Assembly (NCBI GenBank): GCA_002307175.1
Contig: DBTS01000139.1
Span: 1 to 21,061 of the forward strand
Direction: 5' to 3'
Length of the DNA: 21,061 nucleotides
Source of the DNA: Rhodocyclaceae bacterium UBA1310
GTDB taxonomy: Bacteria; Pseudomonadota; Gammaproteobacteria; Burkholderiales; Rhodocyclaceae
Part shown: positions 8,101 through 13,834 of the stretch, in pieces
Position numbering within the stretch: the first letter of the stretch is position 1
Layout: each line of letters begins with the position of its first letter
Notes under the pieces: model-generated
Databases searched by the model: none
What the model saw: the letters and a program-made list of their open reading frames with translations, nothing else
What the model was told of the DNA's origin: nothing
Program-made: the position numbers and the translations under genes

Positions 8101-8269
8101 CGGTACCGGGGTGCTTGGCGGGATGCTGACGGCAACAGCCCTGGGTATTTTCTGGGTGCCGGTGTTCTTTGTGGTGGTCCGCAAGTTCTTTGGCAGCAAG
8201 GTGCCGCGTTATGTGCAGGCCCGCCTGGATGCAGAGAAAAAGGCTCAGACGCAGGAGAATCAATCATGA
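5102..8269 (+). CDS. acrB: RND multidrug efflux transporter, HAE1 family (AcrB/MexB/TtgB type)
   Basis: This 1055-residue inner-membrane proton/drug antiporter forms the trimeric engine of a tripartite efflux pump. ATG 5102 is preceded by AGGAGGAGAG and begins MARFFIDRPIFAWV, the standard HAE1 N-terminus; an upstream in-frame ATG inside acrA is rejected. The proton-relay residues are present: D407 and D408 in GLLVDDAIVVVENVER of transmembrane helix 4 and K938 in GLAAKNAILIVEFA of helix 10, matching E. coli D407, D408 and K940. The two large periplasmic loops (about residues 30-335 and 565-870) and 12 helices are in the usual places. The length equals the family norm (about 1050). The stop overlaps the next start by 4 bases. 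Substrates are probably broad and hydrophobic but cannot be read here. Confidence 0.97.
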   Translation: MARFFIDRPIFAWVIALVIMLAGALAITTLPVSQYPTIAPPNVVISTTYPGASAKTLEDSVTQVIEQKMKGLDGMMYMASTSDSSGRVSITLTFRAGTNPDIAQVQVQNKLQTALSLLPQAVQSQGVQVTKSARSFLMVVGFVSEDNSLNQYDLNDYVSANIIDPVSRLEGVGEVQQFGAQYAMRIWLDPVKLNKYKLTPADVKSAITAQNVQVSAGQLGGGPALAGQQLNATINVQSRLQTPEQFGKILLRTNSDGSSVHLRDVARAELGAEDYGFIVSYMGKAAGGMAIKLAAGANALETADLVKAKLNEMQKFFPKGVKYVVPYDTTPFVKVSIHEVIKTLLEAVVLVFLVMWLFLQNIRATLIPTIAVPVVLLGTFGVLSAFGFSINTLTMFGLVLAIGLLVDDAIVVVENVERTMSEEGLSPYEATKKSMDQITGALVGIALVLSAVFVPMAFFGGSTGVIYRQFSITIVSAMVLSVIVALVLTPALCSTILKPIHQGEHFSENPFFRWFNRFFDASVLRYTRSVGNLLGKRTRYMVIYGLIVVVLGVLFVRLPTAFLPDEDQGVMMVQIQLPAGATLERTLKTVRVVEAYFRDNEKEAVDSTFAVAGFSFAGTGQNMGLAFVKLKDWDQRHNPGLRVKAIVGRAMGAFSQIRDAMVFAFAPPAVMELGNASGFDVQLQDRSGVGHATLMAARNQFLGMAMQSKKLTAVRPNGQDDMPEYKVDIDSERATSMGLSLTDVNDTLSTAWGSTYVNDFVDKGRVKKVYLQGDAPARMLPSDLDKWYVRNTAGGMVPFSAFASSQWAFGSPRLERYNGNSSTEIIGSPAPGLSTGAAMEEVERIAATLPEGIGYEWTGISYEERLAGSQAPALYAISLLVVFLCLAALYESWSVPFSVILVVPLGVIGAVIAAYSRGMSNDVFFQVGLLTTVGLAAKNAILIVEFARQLQDEGMDLVEATMLAVKQRLRPILMTSLAFGLGVLPLAVSVGAGSGGQNAIGTGVLGGMLTATALGIFWVPVFFVVVRKFFGSKVPRYVQARLDAEKKAQTQENQS

Positions 8270-9660
8270 TGGTTAAGACAGGCATGAGCCTGGCATTGGC
8301 ACTGGTCTTCCTCGGTGGTTGTTCCATGGCGCCTACCTATGAGCGCCCGGCGGCACCGGTGCCGGCTGCTTGGCAGGGAGCTGCGGCTGACGGCAAGACG
8401 GCGGTGGACACCCGCTGGCACGACTTTTTCACGGATGATCGCCTGCGTCGGGTGGTGCAGCTGGCGCTCGACAATAACCGCGATCTGCGCGTGACGGTTG
8501 CGAATATTGAAAAGGCCCGCGCCCAGTATCGGATCGAACGTGCCTCGCAGTTCCCGGCGGTCAATGCCACGGCAGGTGAAACAGCGAGCCGCACGCCTCG
8601 TGAGCTGTCGTCCTCAGGCAGGGAGTATGTGGGTCATTCCTATTCGGCCAGCGTGGGTTTCACCAGCTATGAGCTGGATCTTTTCGGGCGTATCCAGAGC
8701 CTCAAGGAGCAGGCGCTGGCGCAGTATCTGGCGACTGAAGAAGCGCAGCGCAGCACCCAGATCAGTCTTGTCGCAGATGTGGTGACCGGCTGGCTGACGC
8801 TGGCGGCTGATCGTGAGCGTCTGAAGGTGGCACAGGATACTTTCAGCACACAGCAGGAATCGTTGAAGCTGATCCAGCTGCGCTATGACGTTGGTACGGC
8901 TACCGGGGTGGATCTGGCGCAGGCCAAGACCAGCGTGCAATCTGCTCGCTATGATGTGGCACGTTATACGAGTCAGGTGTCGCTGGATATCAACGCCCTG
9001 AATCTGCTGCTGGGAACAGGGTTGCCGGGTGATCTGCAGCCTCAGGAACTGCCGGAGCAGATCAGTGTGCAGGAAGAACTGACGCCAGGCCTGCCCTCGG
9101 ATACGCTGTTGCGTCGGCCTGATGTACGCCAGGCCGAGCAGACGCTGATCGCTGCCAATGCCAACATTGGTGCGGCTCGCGCGGCATTTTTCCCGCGCAT
9201 CAGTCTGACGGCTTCGACCGGGTTTGGCAGTACCCAGCTCTCCGATTTGTTCCAGGGCGAATCCCGCATGTGGTCATTTGCGCCGCAGATCAGCATTCCG
9301 ATCTTCAATGCCGGAAGTAACCGTGCCAATCTGGATGCGGCCAAGGCTGAACGCGATGCAGCCCTTGCCCAGTATGAGAAGGCCGTGCAGACGGCGTTCC
9401 GGGAGGTTGCGGATGCGCTGGCACAGCGTTCCACTATTGATGAACAGGTGGCAGCCCAGCGTGAGCTGAATACTGCGGCGGATGATGCGCTGCGCCTGTC
9501 ACGTGCCCGCTATGACAAGGGCGTTGATGCCTACTCGACGGTTCTCGATTCGCAGCGTAGTCAATATACGGCGCAGCAAACCCTGATCACCGCACGCCTG
9601 GCACGCCAGTCCAACTTCGTGGCGCTCTACAAGGTGCTGGGGGGCGGCGACAAGGAGTGA
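8266..9660 (+). CDS. oprM: Outer-membrane efflux channel lipoprotein (OprM/TtgC type, TolC superfamily)
   Basis: This 464-residue outer-membrane factor completes the pump. Its ATG overlaps the acrB stop (ATGA), with AGGAG 8 bases upstream. The N-terminus is a lipoprotein signal with lipobox LGGC (Cys19), followed by SMAPTYERP, a common start for NodT-family channels. Two repeated OEP domains are visible. The first begins near residue 60 (RLRRVVQLALDNNRDLRVTVANIEKARAQY), the second near residue 275 (LLRRPDVRQAEQTLIAANANIGAARAAFFPRISL). Each contributes a beta-barrel segment and long alpha-barrel helices. The last residues before the stop are KVLGGGDKE. A likely terminator follows at 9694-9728. 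Confidence 0.95.
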   Translation: MMVKTGMSLALALVFLGGCSMAPTYERPAAPVPAAWQGAAADGKTAVDTRWHDFFTDDRLRRVVQLALDNNRDLRVTVANIEKARAQYRIERASQFPAVNATAGETASRTPRELSSSGREYVGHSYSASVGFTSYELDLFGRIQSLKEQALAQYLATEEAQRSTQISLVADVVTGWLTLAADRERLKVAQDTFSTQQESLKLIQLRYDVGTATGVDLAQAKTSVQSARYDVARYTSQVSLDINALNLLLGTGLPGDLQPQELPEQISVQEELTPGLPSDTLLRRPDVRQAEQTLIAANANIGAARAAFFPRISLTASTGFGSTQLSDLFQGESRMWSFAPQISIPIFNAGSNRANLDAAKAERDAALAQYEKAVQTAFREVADALAQRSTIDEQVAAQRELNTAADDALRLSRARYDKGVDAYSTVLDSQRSQYTAQQTLITARLARQSNFVALYKVLGGGDKE

Positions 9661-9693
9661 GTGTTCCGCAGGTTTGATTTACGCAGTAAAACA

Positions 9694-9728
9694 AAAAGGC
9701 TGTCGCATGTGATGGCCTTTTCGTTTGT
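9694..9728 (+). terminator. Probable terminator of the acrAB-oprM operon
   Basis: AAAAGGC (9694-9700) pairs with GCCTTTT (9715-9721), and the inner bases can extend the stem with wobble pairs. The T-rich run TTTTCGTTTGT follows. It starts 34 bases after the oprM stop. The stem is A-rich at its base and the T-run is interrupted, so efficiency is uncertain. Confidence 0.6.
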
Positions 9729-9753
9729 AAGTCGATGGTACAAACGATGGCAC

Positions 9754-9786
9754 AAAAAAAGGCCGTCACCCGGGGGAGTGACGGCC
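9754..9786 (-). terminator. Rho-independent terminator of galM
   Basis: Perfect 9-base arms, GGCCGTCAC (9761-9769) and GTGACGGCC (9778-9786), enclose an 8-base loop. On the minus strand the stem is followed directly by seven T residues (9760-9754). This is a textbook intrinsic terminator for transcripts arriving from galM. Confidence 0.9.
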
Positions 9787-9805
9787 ATAACGGAGGGCAG
9801 ATTTG

Positions 9806-9875
9806 GAGACAGACCTCGTAGCGGTCTCTGCGAAAACCGATACGACTGTAATGCACTCGCGCGAGGCGCGAGTGC
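9806..9875 (-). promoter_or_regulatory. Hairpins in the galM 3' region before its terminator
   Basis: A perfect 10-base-arm hairpin (9853-9862 with 9866-9875, loop GAG) begins one base after the galM stop codon and has no T-run. A weaker one (GAGAC 9806-9810 with GTCTC 9824-9828, or alternatively AGACC with GGTCT) follows. With the terminator at 9754-9786 they make a three-hairpin 3' end. The first may protect the mRNA. Confidence 0.55.
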
Positions 9876-9876
9876 G

Positions 9877-11040
9877 CTACTTCTTTACCCCGAACCTGTA
9901 GACGATCTTGCCGGTGTAGAACTCTCCGGGTTTGAGCGTCGTGCTCGGGAACTGAGCTTTGTTTGGAGCATCCGGGAAGTGAGAAGGTTCCATACAGAAT
10001 GCGCCACGGAAAGCAAACAGGCGCCCGCCCTTGCCTGCATCAAGCGGGGCTTTGGCAGCGAGGTTGTTGCCGGAGAATAATTGCACACCGGGTTCGGTGG
10101 TCCAGACCTCAAGAGAGCGCCCGGATTTTGGATCGTAGGCACTTGAGGCCAGGCTCAGGGCACCCGTGGTGGGTTTGTTCAGCACATAGTGATGGTCGTA
10201 ACCACCCGCGAGTTTGAGCTGCTCGAAGTCCGCGCCGATGTCTTTGCTGAATGCCTTGGGTTTGCGGAAATCCATCGGCGTGCCGGCCACAGGCACCGCT
10301 TCGCCCGTTGGGGTGAGGTTTGCATCAATGGGCAGATAACGATCTGCGTTGACGGTGATGAGATAATCCGAATTCAGCGTTGTCGGGTCGCCCGCGAGAT
10401 TGAAGAAGGTATGCCCGGTGAAGTTGGCGACTGTGGTTTTGTCTTGTGCCGAGGCAACCCATTCGATGGTGAATTCGTTCTTGTCACTGAGCGAATAGAT
10501 GACGGTAACCGGCAATGTCCCCGGGTAGTTTTCCTCTCCATCCTTGAATACATAGCTCAGTTCAAGGGCCGAAGGCGAGAGCTGGCGGGCATTGAACACC
10601 ACGAAACGGGAGCCTTTGGCTCCGCCGTGGAGGCTGTTGATGCCATTGTTGGCTGCCAGCTGATATTCCTTGCCTTCAAGGGTGAATTTGGCGTTACCGA
10701 TTCGATTGGCATAGCGGCCGATGAATGATCCCATTGAGGGTTGGCCAGCCATCACCGCGTCGATACTGTCGAAACCGAGTGCAATGTCGGCGAAGACCCC
10801 CTTGCGATCGGGCACCAGAATCTGTTCCACCTTGGCGCCATAGTTGGTCACCTTGATCGTGACGCCGTTTTTGTTGGTGAGGGTATAAAGATCGACGGGC
10901 TTGCCATCGACGACTTTCTGGAAATTCTCCCGTTTCAGTTCCACAACAGTAGAGGCATACTTGACTGGCGCAGCCTGGGTCAGCACAGGCATGGCAATTA
11001 CGACAGCAGCCGCCAGTTTGGCGACGGATGATGCTTGCAT
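9877..11040 (-). CDS. galM: Exported aldose 1-epimerase (mutarotase)
   Basis: This 387-residue GalM-family enzyme interconverts alpha and beta anomers of aldoses such as galactose and glucose. Family catalytic and binding positions are visible: H138 in NNGINSLHGG, H210 in NFTGHTFFNLAG (the likely general acid), D282 in LAGGYDHHYVLN, and E351 in FCMEPSHFPDAPN (the likely general base). It begins with a signal peptide (MQASSVAKLAAAVVIAMPVL, cleavage probably near residues 22-24), so it should act in the periplasm, unlike cytoplasmic E. coli GalM of about 346 residues. AGGAGGAG precedes ATG 11040-11038. No sugar-catabolic genes adjoin it; it is divergent from msrA and stands as a single transcription unit. 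Confidence 0.92.
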   Translation of the reverse strand: MQASSVAKLAAAVVIAMPVLTQAAPVKYASTVVELKRENFQKVVDGKPVDLYTLTNKNGVTIKVTNYGAKVEQILVPDRKGVFADIALGFDSIDAVMAGQPSMGSFIGRYANRIGNAKFTLEGKEYQLAANNGINSLHGGAKGSRFVVFNARQLSPSALELSYVFKDGEENYPGTLPVTVIYSLSDKNEFTIEWVASAQDKTTVANFTGHTFFNLAGDPTTLNSDYLITVNADRYLPIDANLTPTGEAVPVAGTPMDFRKPKAFSKDIGADFEQLKLAGGYDHHYVLNKPTTGALSLASSAYDPKSGRSLEVWTTEPGVQLFSGNNLAAKAPLDAGKGGRLFAFRGAFCMEPSHFPDAPNKAQFPSTTLKPGEFYTGKIVYRFGVKK

Positions 11041-11121
11041 GAATCTCCTCCTGTTGTTGTGGTTAATCGAGTTTGTCCATTTTACGAATTTTTTACGGCG
11101 TGTATCTGGGGTGTTTCCCTA

Positions 11122-11138
11122 GGGCTACGACGTAGCCC
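11122..11138 (+). promoter_or_regulatory. Hairpin in the msrA leader
   Basis: Perfect 7-base arms GGGCTAC (11122-11128) and GTAGCCC (11132-11138) flank a GAC loop, 17 bases before the msrA ATG and just upstream of its ribosome binding site. It lies in the 115-base divergent gap between galM and msrA. Its role is unknown; it could modulate translation or be a binding site. Confidence 0.45.
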
Positions 11139-11155
11139 GACGAAAGGCGGTATTT

Positions 11156-11692
11156 ATGGAACTTTCCACAGAATTTGCGTTTTTGGGCGGTGGTTGCTTC
11201 TGGTGCCTGGACGCGGTGTTTCGGGAGATTCGCGGTGTTCACGCCGTGACATGTGGCTATATGGGCGGCTTGCTGGAAAATCCGGACTACCGGTCGGTGT
11301 GTTCCGGGCAAACCGGACACGCGGAAGTTGTGCGTGTGGAATTTGATCCGGCACTTGTGAATTTTGGTGAATTGCTTGAGGTGTTTTTCGTGATTCACGA
11401 TCCCACCCAGCTTAATCGCCAGGGCAACGACATCGGGTCACAATACCGTTCGGTGATATTCTGGGCCAGCGAATCCCAGCGGGACTCTGCCTTGCGCGTG
11501 TTTGACATGCTGCGAAGCGCCGGGGTGGAGCCTCTGGTGACGGCACTCGAACCGCTGGTGCCCTTCTACCCGGCCGAGGCCGAGCATCAGGATTATTTTC
11601 GGCACCATCCGCAGCAGGGCTATTGCGCTGCGGTGGTGGCACCCAAGCTCTACAAGTTTCGCGAGAAGTTTGCGAAGTTACTCAAAAAATGA
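11156..11692 (+). CDS. msrA: Peptide-methionine (S)-S-oxide reductase MsrA
   Basis: This 178-residue enzyme repairs oxidised methionine (the S-sulfoxide form) in proteins. The catalytic motif GCFWC is at residues 13-17 with Cys14 as the nucleophile. Further family blocks are GYMGG (34-38), YRSVCSGQTGHAEVV (45-59), HDPTQLNRQGNDIGSQYRS (81-99) and the resolving-cysteine region QQGYC (Cys157). The length is typical. Start ATG 11156 follows an AAAGGCGG site. No signal peptide is seen, so it should be cytoplasmic, using thioredoxin as reductant in this family. Its stop overlaps the next start by 4 bases (ATGA), which makes it the first gene of a coupled four-gene run. Confidence 0.96.
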   Translation: MELSTEFAFLGGGCFWCLDAVFREIRGVHAVTCGYMGGLLENPDYRSVCSGQTGHAEVVRVEFDPALVNFGELLEVFFVIHDPTQLNRQGNDIGSQYRSVIFWASESQRDSALRVFDMLRSAGVEPLVTALEPLVPFYPAEAEHQDYFRHHPQQGYCAAVVAPKLYKFREKFAKLLKK

Positions 11693-12636
11693 AAGACATC
11701 GAATTTATCGGCTCAGATATCTGGGCCATTGACAGTGGCTATCTGCGCCCGCGCATGGATGCCCTGCATCTGATCACCCATGGCGGCAGGGCTGCCCTGG
11801 TGGAAAGCGGCACGGCCCGTAGCGTGCCGCAGGTGCTTGCCGCCCTGGCTGAAGCCGGCGTGGCGCCGGAGCAACTTGACTGGTTGCTGCTGACCCATGT
11901 GCATCTGGATCACGCCGGTGGCGCCGGGGCACTGATGCAGGTCTTGCGGAATGCCAGGCTCGTGGTGCACCCGCGTGGTGTGCGTCATATGATCGACCCT
12001 CGCAAGCTGTGGGAAGGCACCGTGGCGGTCTACGGTGAGGCGTTTGTACGTGGAGCATATGGGGAATTGATCGCGGTCGATGCCGCGCGGATAACGGAGG
12101 GCACCGACGGCATGCGGATTGATCTGGCCGGGCGCTCCATCGAAGTGCTGGATGCTCCGGGGCATGCGAAGCACCACTTGTGTTTCTTCGATGAGCAGTC
12201 TCGCAGCTGGTTTACGGGGGACGCCTTTGGTTTGTCCTACCGTGAGACGCACCTGGGTGACAAGGCCTTTGTTTTCCCGGCGACGACGCCGGTGCAGTTC
12301 GATCCGGTGGCCATGCATGCAACGATTGAGCGGATGCTCGAACGCCGGCCTGAAGCCATGGTCCTCACGCACTATAGTCGTGTCACGCAGATTCAGCGCC
12401 TGGCGGCAGACCTGCACCGGCTGATCGATGCCAGCATGGAGATCGCCGAAGCGGCGGCGAATGTCGAAGGGGAATCCCGCCAGAAGCTGATCCGCGCCGC
12501 GCTGGAAACCCTGTTGTGGCGAGAAGCTGCCGGGCAGGGCTGGGCGGTGCAGGGGAATGCGGCGGTGGCGCTGTATGCCACGGATCTGGATTTGAACGCG
12601 CAGGGTCTTCAGTCCTGGCTGGAGGGGCGGCAATGA
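11689..12636 (+). CDS. Metallo-beta-lactamase-fold hydrolase of unknown substrate
   Basis: This 315-residue protein has all main metal ligands of the MBL superfamily: the HxHxDH motif THVHLDHAGG (H70, H72, D74, H75), H159 in APGHAKHH, D178 in WFTGDAFG, and H228 in VLTHYSRV. The N-terminal two-thirds is the hydrolase fold. The C-terminal 80 residues are helical and lack a second recognised domain. ATG 11689 overlaps the msrA stop; an earlier in-frame start inside msrA is unlikely. Genes of this type are annotated only as MBL-fold metallohydrolases, and the specific reaction (thioester, lactone or phosphodiester hydrolysis) is not readable. Its position between msrA and tcdA does not settle the role. 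Confidence 0.9.
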   Translation: MKDIEFIGSDIWAIDSGYLRPRMDALHLITHGGRAALVESGTARSVPQVLAALAEAGVAPEQLDWLLLTHVHLDHAGGAGALMQVLRNARLVVHPRGVRHMIDPRKLWEGTVAVYGEAFVRGAYGELIAVDAARITEGTDGMRIDLAGRSIEVLDAPGHAKHHLCFFDEQSRSWFTGDAFGLSYRETHLGDKAFVFPATTPVQFDPVAMHATIERMLERRPEAMVLTHYSRVTQIQRLAADLHRLIDASMEIAEAAANVEGESRQKLIRAALETLLWREAAGQGWAVQGNAAVALYATDLDLNAQGLQSWLEGRQ

Positions 12637-13388
12637 GTGCAGATCTGGCACGGCGGTTTGGCGGCGTGGGCCGCCTGTATGGCGAGGAGGCAGCGCGACG
12701 TTTTGCCAATGCGCGCGTATGCGTGGTGGGCATCGGCGGGGTGGGTTCCTGGGCGGTGGAAGCTTTGGCCCGCAGTTCGGTTGGCGCACTGACGCTGATT
12801 GATCTGGATATGGTGGCGGAATCGAATGCCAACCGGCAGATTCACGCGCTTGATGATGTGTGGGGCAAGGCCAAGGTGGATGCGATGCGCGAGCGGGTGC
12901 TGGCGATCAATCCGGAGTGCCGTGTCGATGTGGTGGAAGATTTTGTGACGCAGGAGAATATGGCCGATCTTCTGCAGGGGCATGATGTGGTGATTGATGC
13001 TATTGATCAGGCTCGCGTCAAGGTGGCGATGGCGGTTTGGTGCGTGGAGCAGAAGATGCCGCTGGTCATGGCGGGCGGTGCTGGCGGCAAGCAGGATCCG
13101 ACCAGGATCTGCGAGGATGATCTGTCGCGTACCACCCAGGACCCATTGCTGTCCAAGGTGCGGGCGCAATTGCGCAAACTGCACGGGTTCTCCAAGGACC
13201 CCCGGCGCAAGTTTGGCATTTCGGCGATCTATTCGACGGAACCTCTGCAGCGTCCTGTGACCTGTGAGGGCGACGCGGGGCCGCAGGGCCTGTCCTGTGC
13301 AGGGTATGGTTCTGCTGTGTGTGTGACGGCGCCTTTCGGATTTTACGCTGCCGCTGTCGCGCTGCGTCATCTGGCGGAGGAACGCTGA
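12633..13388 (+). CDS. tcdA: tRNA threonylcarbamoyladenosine dehydratase TcdA (CsdL/YgdL)
   Basis: This 251-residue E1-like enzyme uses ATP to cyclise t6A at position 37 of ANN-decoding tRNAs into ct6A. It aligns closely with E. coli TcdA from RRFGGVGRLYGEEA onward. Visible features are the Rossmann ATP-binding loop VVGIGGVGSW (31-40), the NRQIHAL block (67-73), VIDAID (120-125), GGAGGKQDPT (148-157) and the C-terminal GYGSAVCVTAPFGF (224-237). It has the normal length for the family. ATG 12633 overlaps the stop of the MBL gene (ATGA) with GGAGGGG upstream. The partner sulfur-transfer genes csdA and csdE are not in this window. Confidence 0.95.
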   Translation: MSADLARRFGGVGRLYGEEAARRFANARVCVVGIGGVGSWAVEALARSSVGALTLIDLDMVAESNANRQIHALDDVWGKAKVDAMRERVLAINPECRVDVVEDFVTQENMADLLQGHDVVIDAIDQARVKVAMAVWCVEQKMPLVMAGGAGGKQDPTRICEDDLSRTTQDPLLSKVRAQLRKLHGFSKDPRRKFGISAIYSTEPLQRPVTCEGDAGPQGLSCAGYGSAVCVTAPFGFYAAAVALRHLAEER

Positions 13389-13751
13389 GTGGATGCTATC
13401 GTTTTGTTTGGTCATGGGGCTCGCGATCCGGAATGGGCAAGACCGCTGGAGCGGCTACGTGAGCTGGTGCTGGCGCGACACCCGGGTCTGGATGTACGCC
13501 TGGCATTTCTTGAATTCATGCAGCCCGGATTGGCCGATGCGCTGGAGGCCGCCGCAGCGCAGGGCGCCAGCAGTGTGCGGGTGGTGCCGGTGTTTCTGGC
13601 GCAGGGCGGGCACGTGAAGCGGGATGTCCCGGAGATTCTGGCCGCAGTCAGGCAGAAACACCCTAGCCTGAAGATCGAATTGACGACGGCGCTGGGAGAA
13701 ACGGCGGCTGTGCTGGCCGCCATGGCTGAGGAGGTTTTGCGGCCTGATTGA
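13389..13751 (+). CDS. cbiX: Single-domain CbiX/SirB-type chelatase
   Basis: This 120-residue protein is of the short CbiX type: a single chelatase half, as in the ancestral archaeal CbiXS that works as a homodimer. Visible metal-binding histidines are H9 in LFGHGARDPEW and H75 in AQGGHVKRDVP. The middle block LAFLEFMQPGLADAL is also typical. Family members insert cobalt or iron into sirohydrochlorin for cobalamin or siroheme. It begins at GTG 13389, directly after the tcdA stop with no gap, using GGAGG 8 bases upstream; the ATG at 13393 is out of frame. No cobalamin or siroheme gene is nearby, so the metal and pathway are open. Confidence 0.88.
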   Translation: MDAIVLFGHGARDPEWARPLERLRELVLARHPGLDVRLAFLEFMQPGLADALEAAAAQGASSVRVVPVFLAQGGHVKRDVPEILAAVRQKHPSLKIELTTALGETAAVLAAMAEEVLRPD

Positions 13752-13771
13752 GGTCATGCCTCCCTTGGGGA

Positions 13772-13832
13772 CACTTATGTTTTTGGTCATAGAAACGTAT
13801 AAGTGATCGCCTCCCTCATTTCCTCTTATACG
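13772..13832 (+). promoter_or_regulatory. Three CTTAT-type repeats forming alternative stems before the kinase gene
   Basis: CGTATAAG (13796-13803) is a perfect inverted copy of CTTATACG (13825-13832), whose right arm ends two bases before the kinase ATG. The same central element (ATAAGTG, 13799-13805) can instead pair with CACTTAT (13772-13778). The three elements are about 26 bases apart. No ribosome binding site is visible in the gap, and no T-run terminator closes the upstream operon. They could be operator half-sites or a translation-controlling fold. Confidence 0.5.
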
Positions 13833-13834
13833 GC

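Noticed and set aside
9853..9875. Strong hairpin after galM as the galM terminator
   Set aside because: It has no T-run on the minus strand. The hairpin at 9754-9786, with seven T residues after it, is the better terminator.
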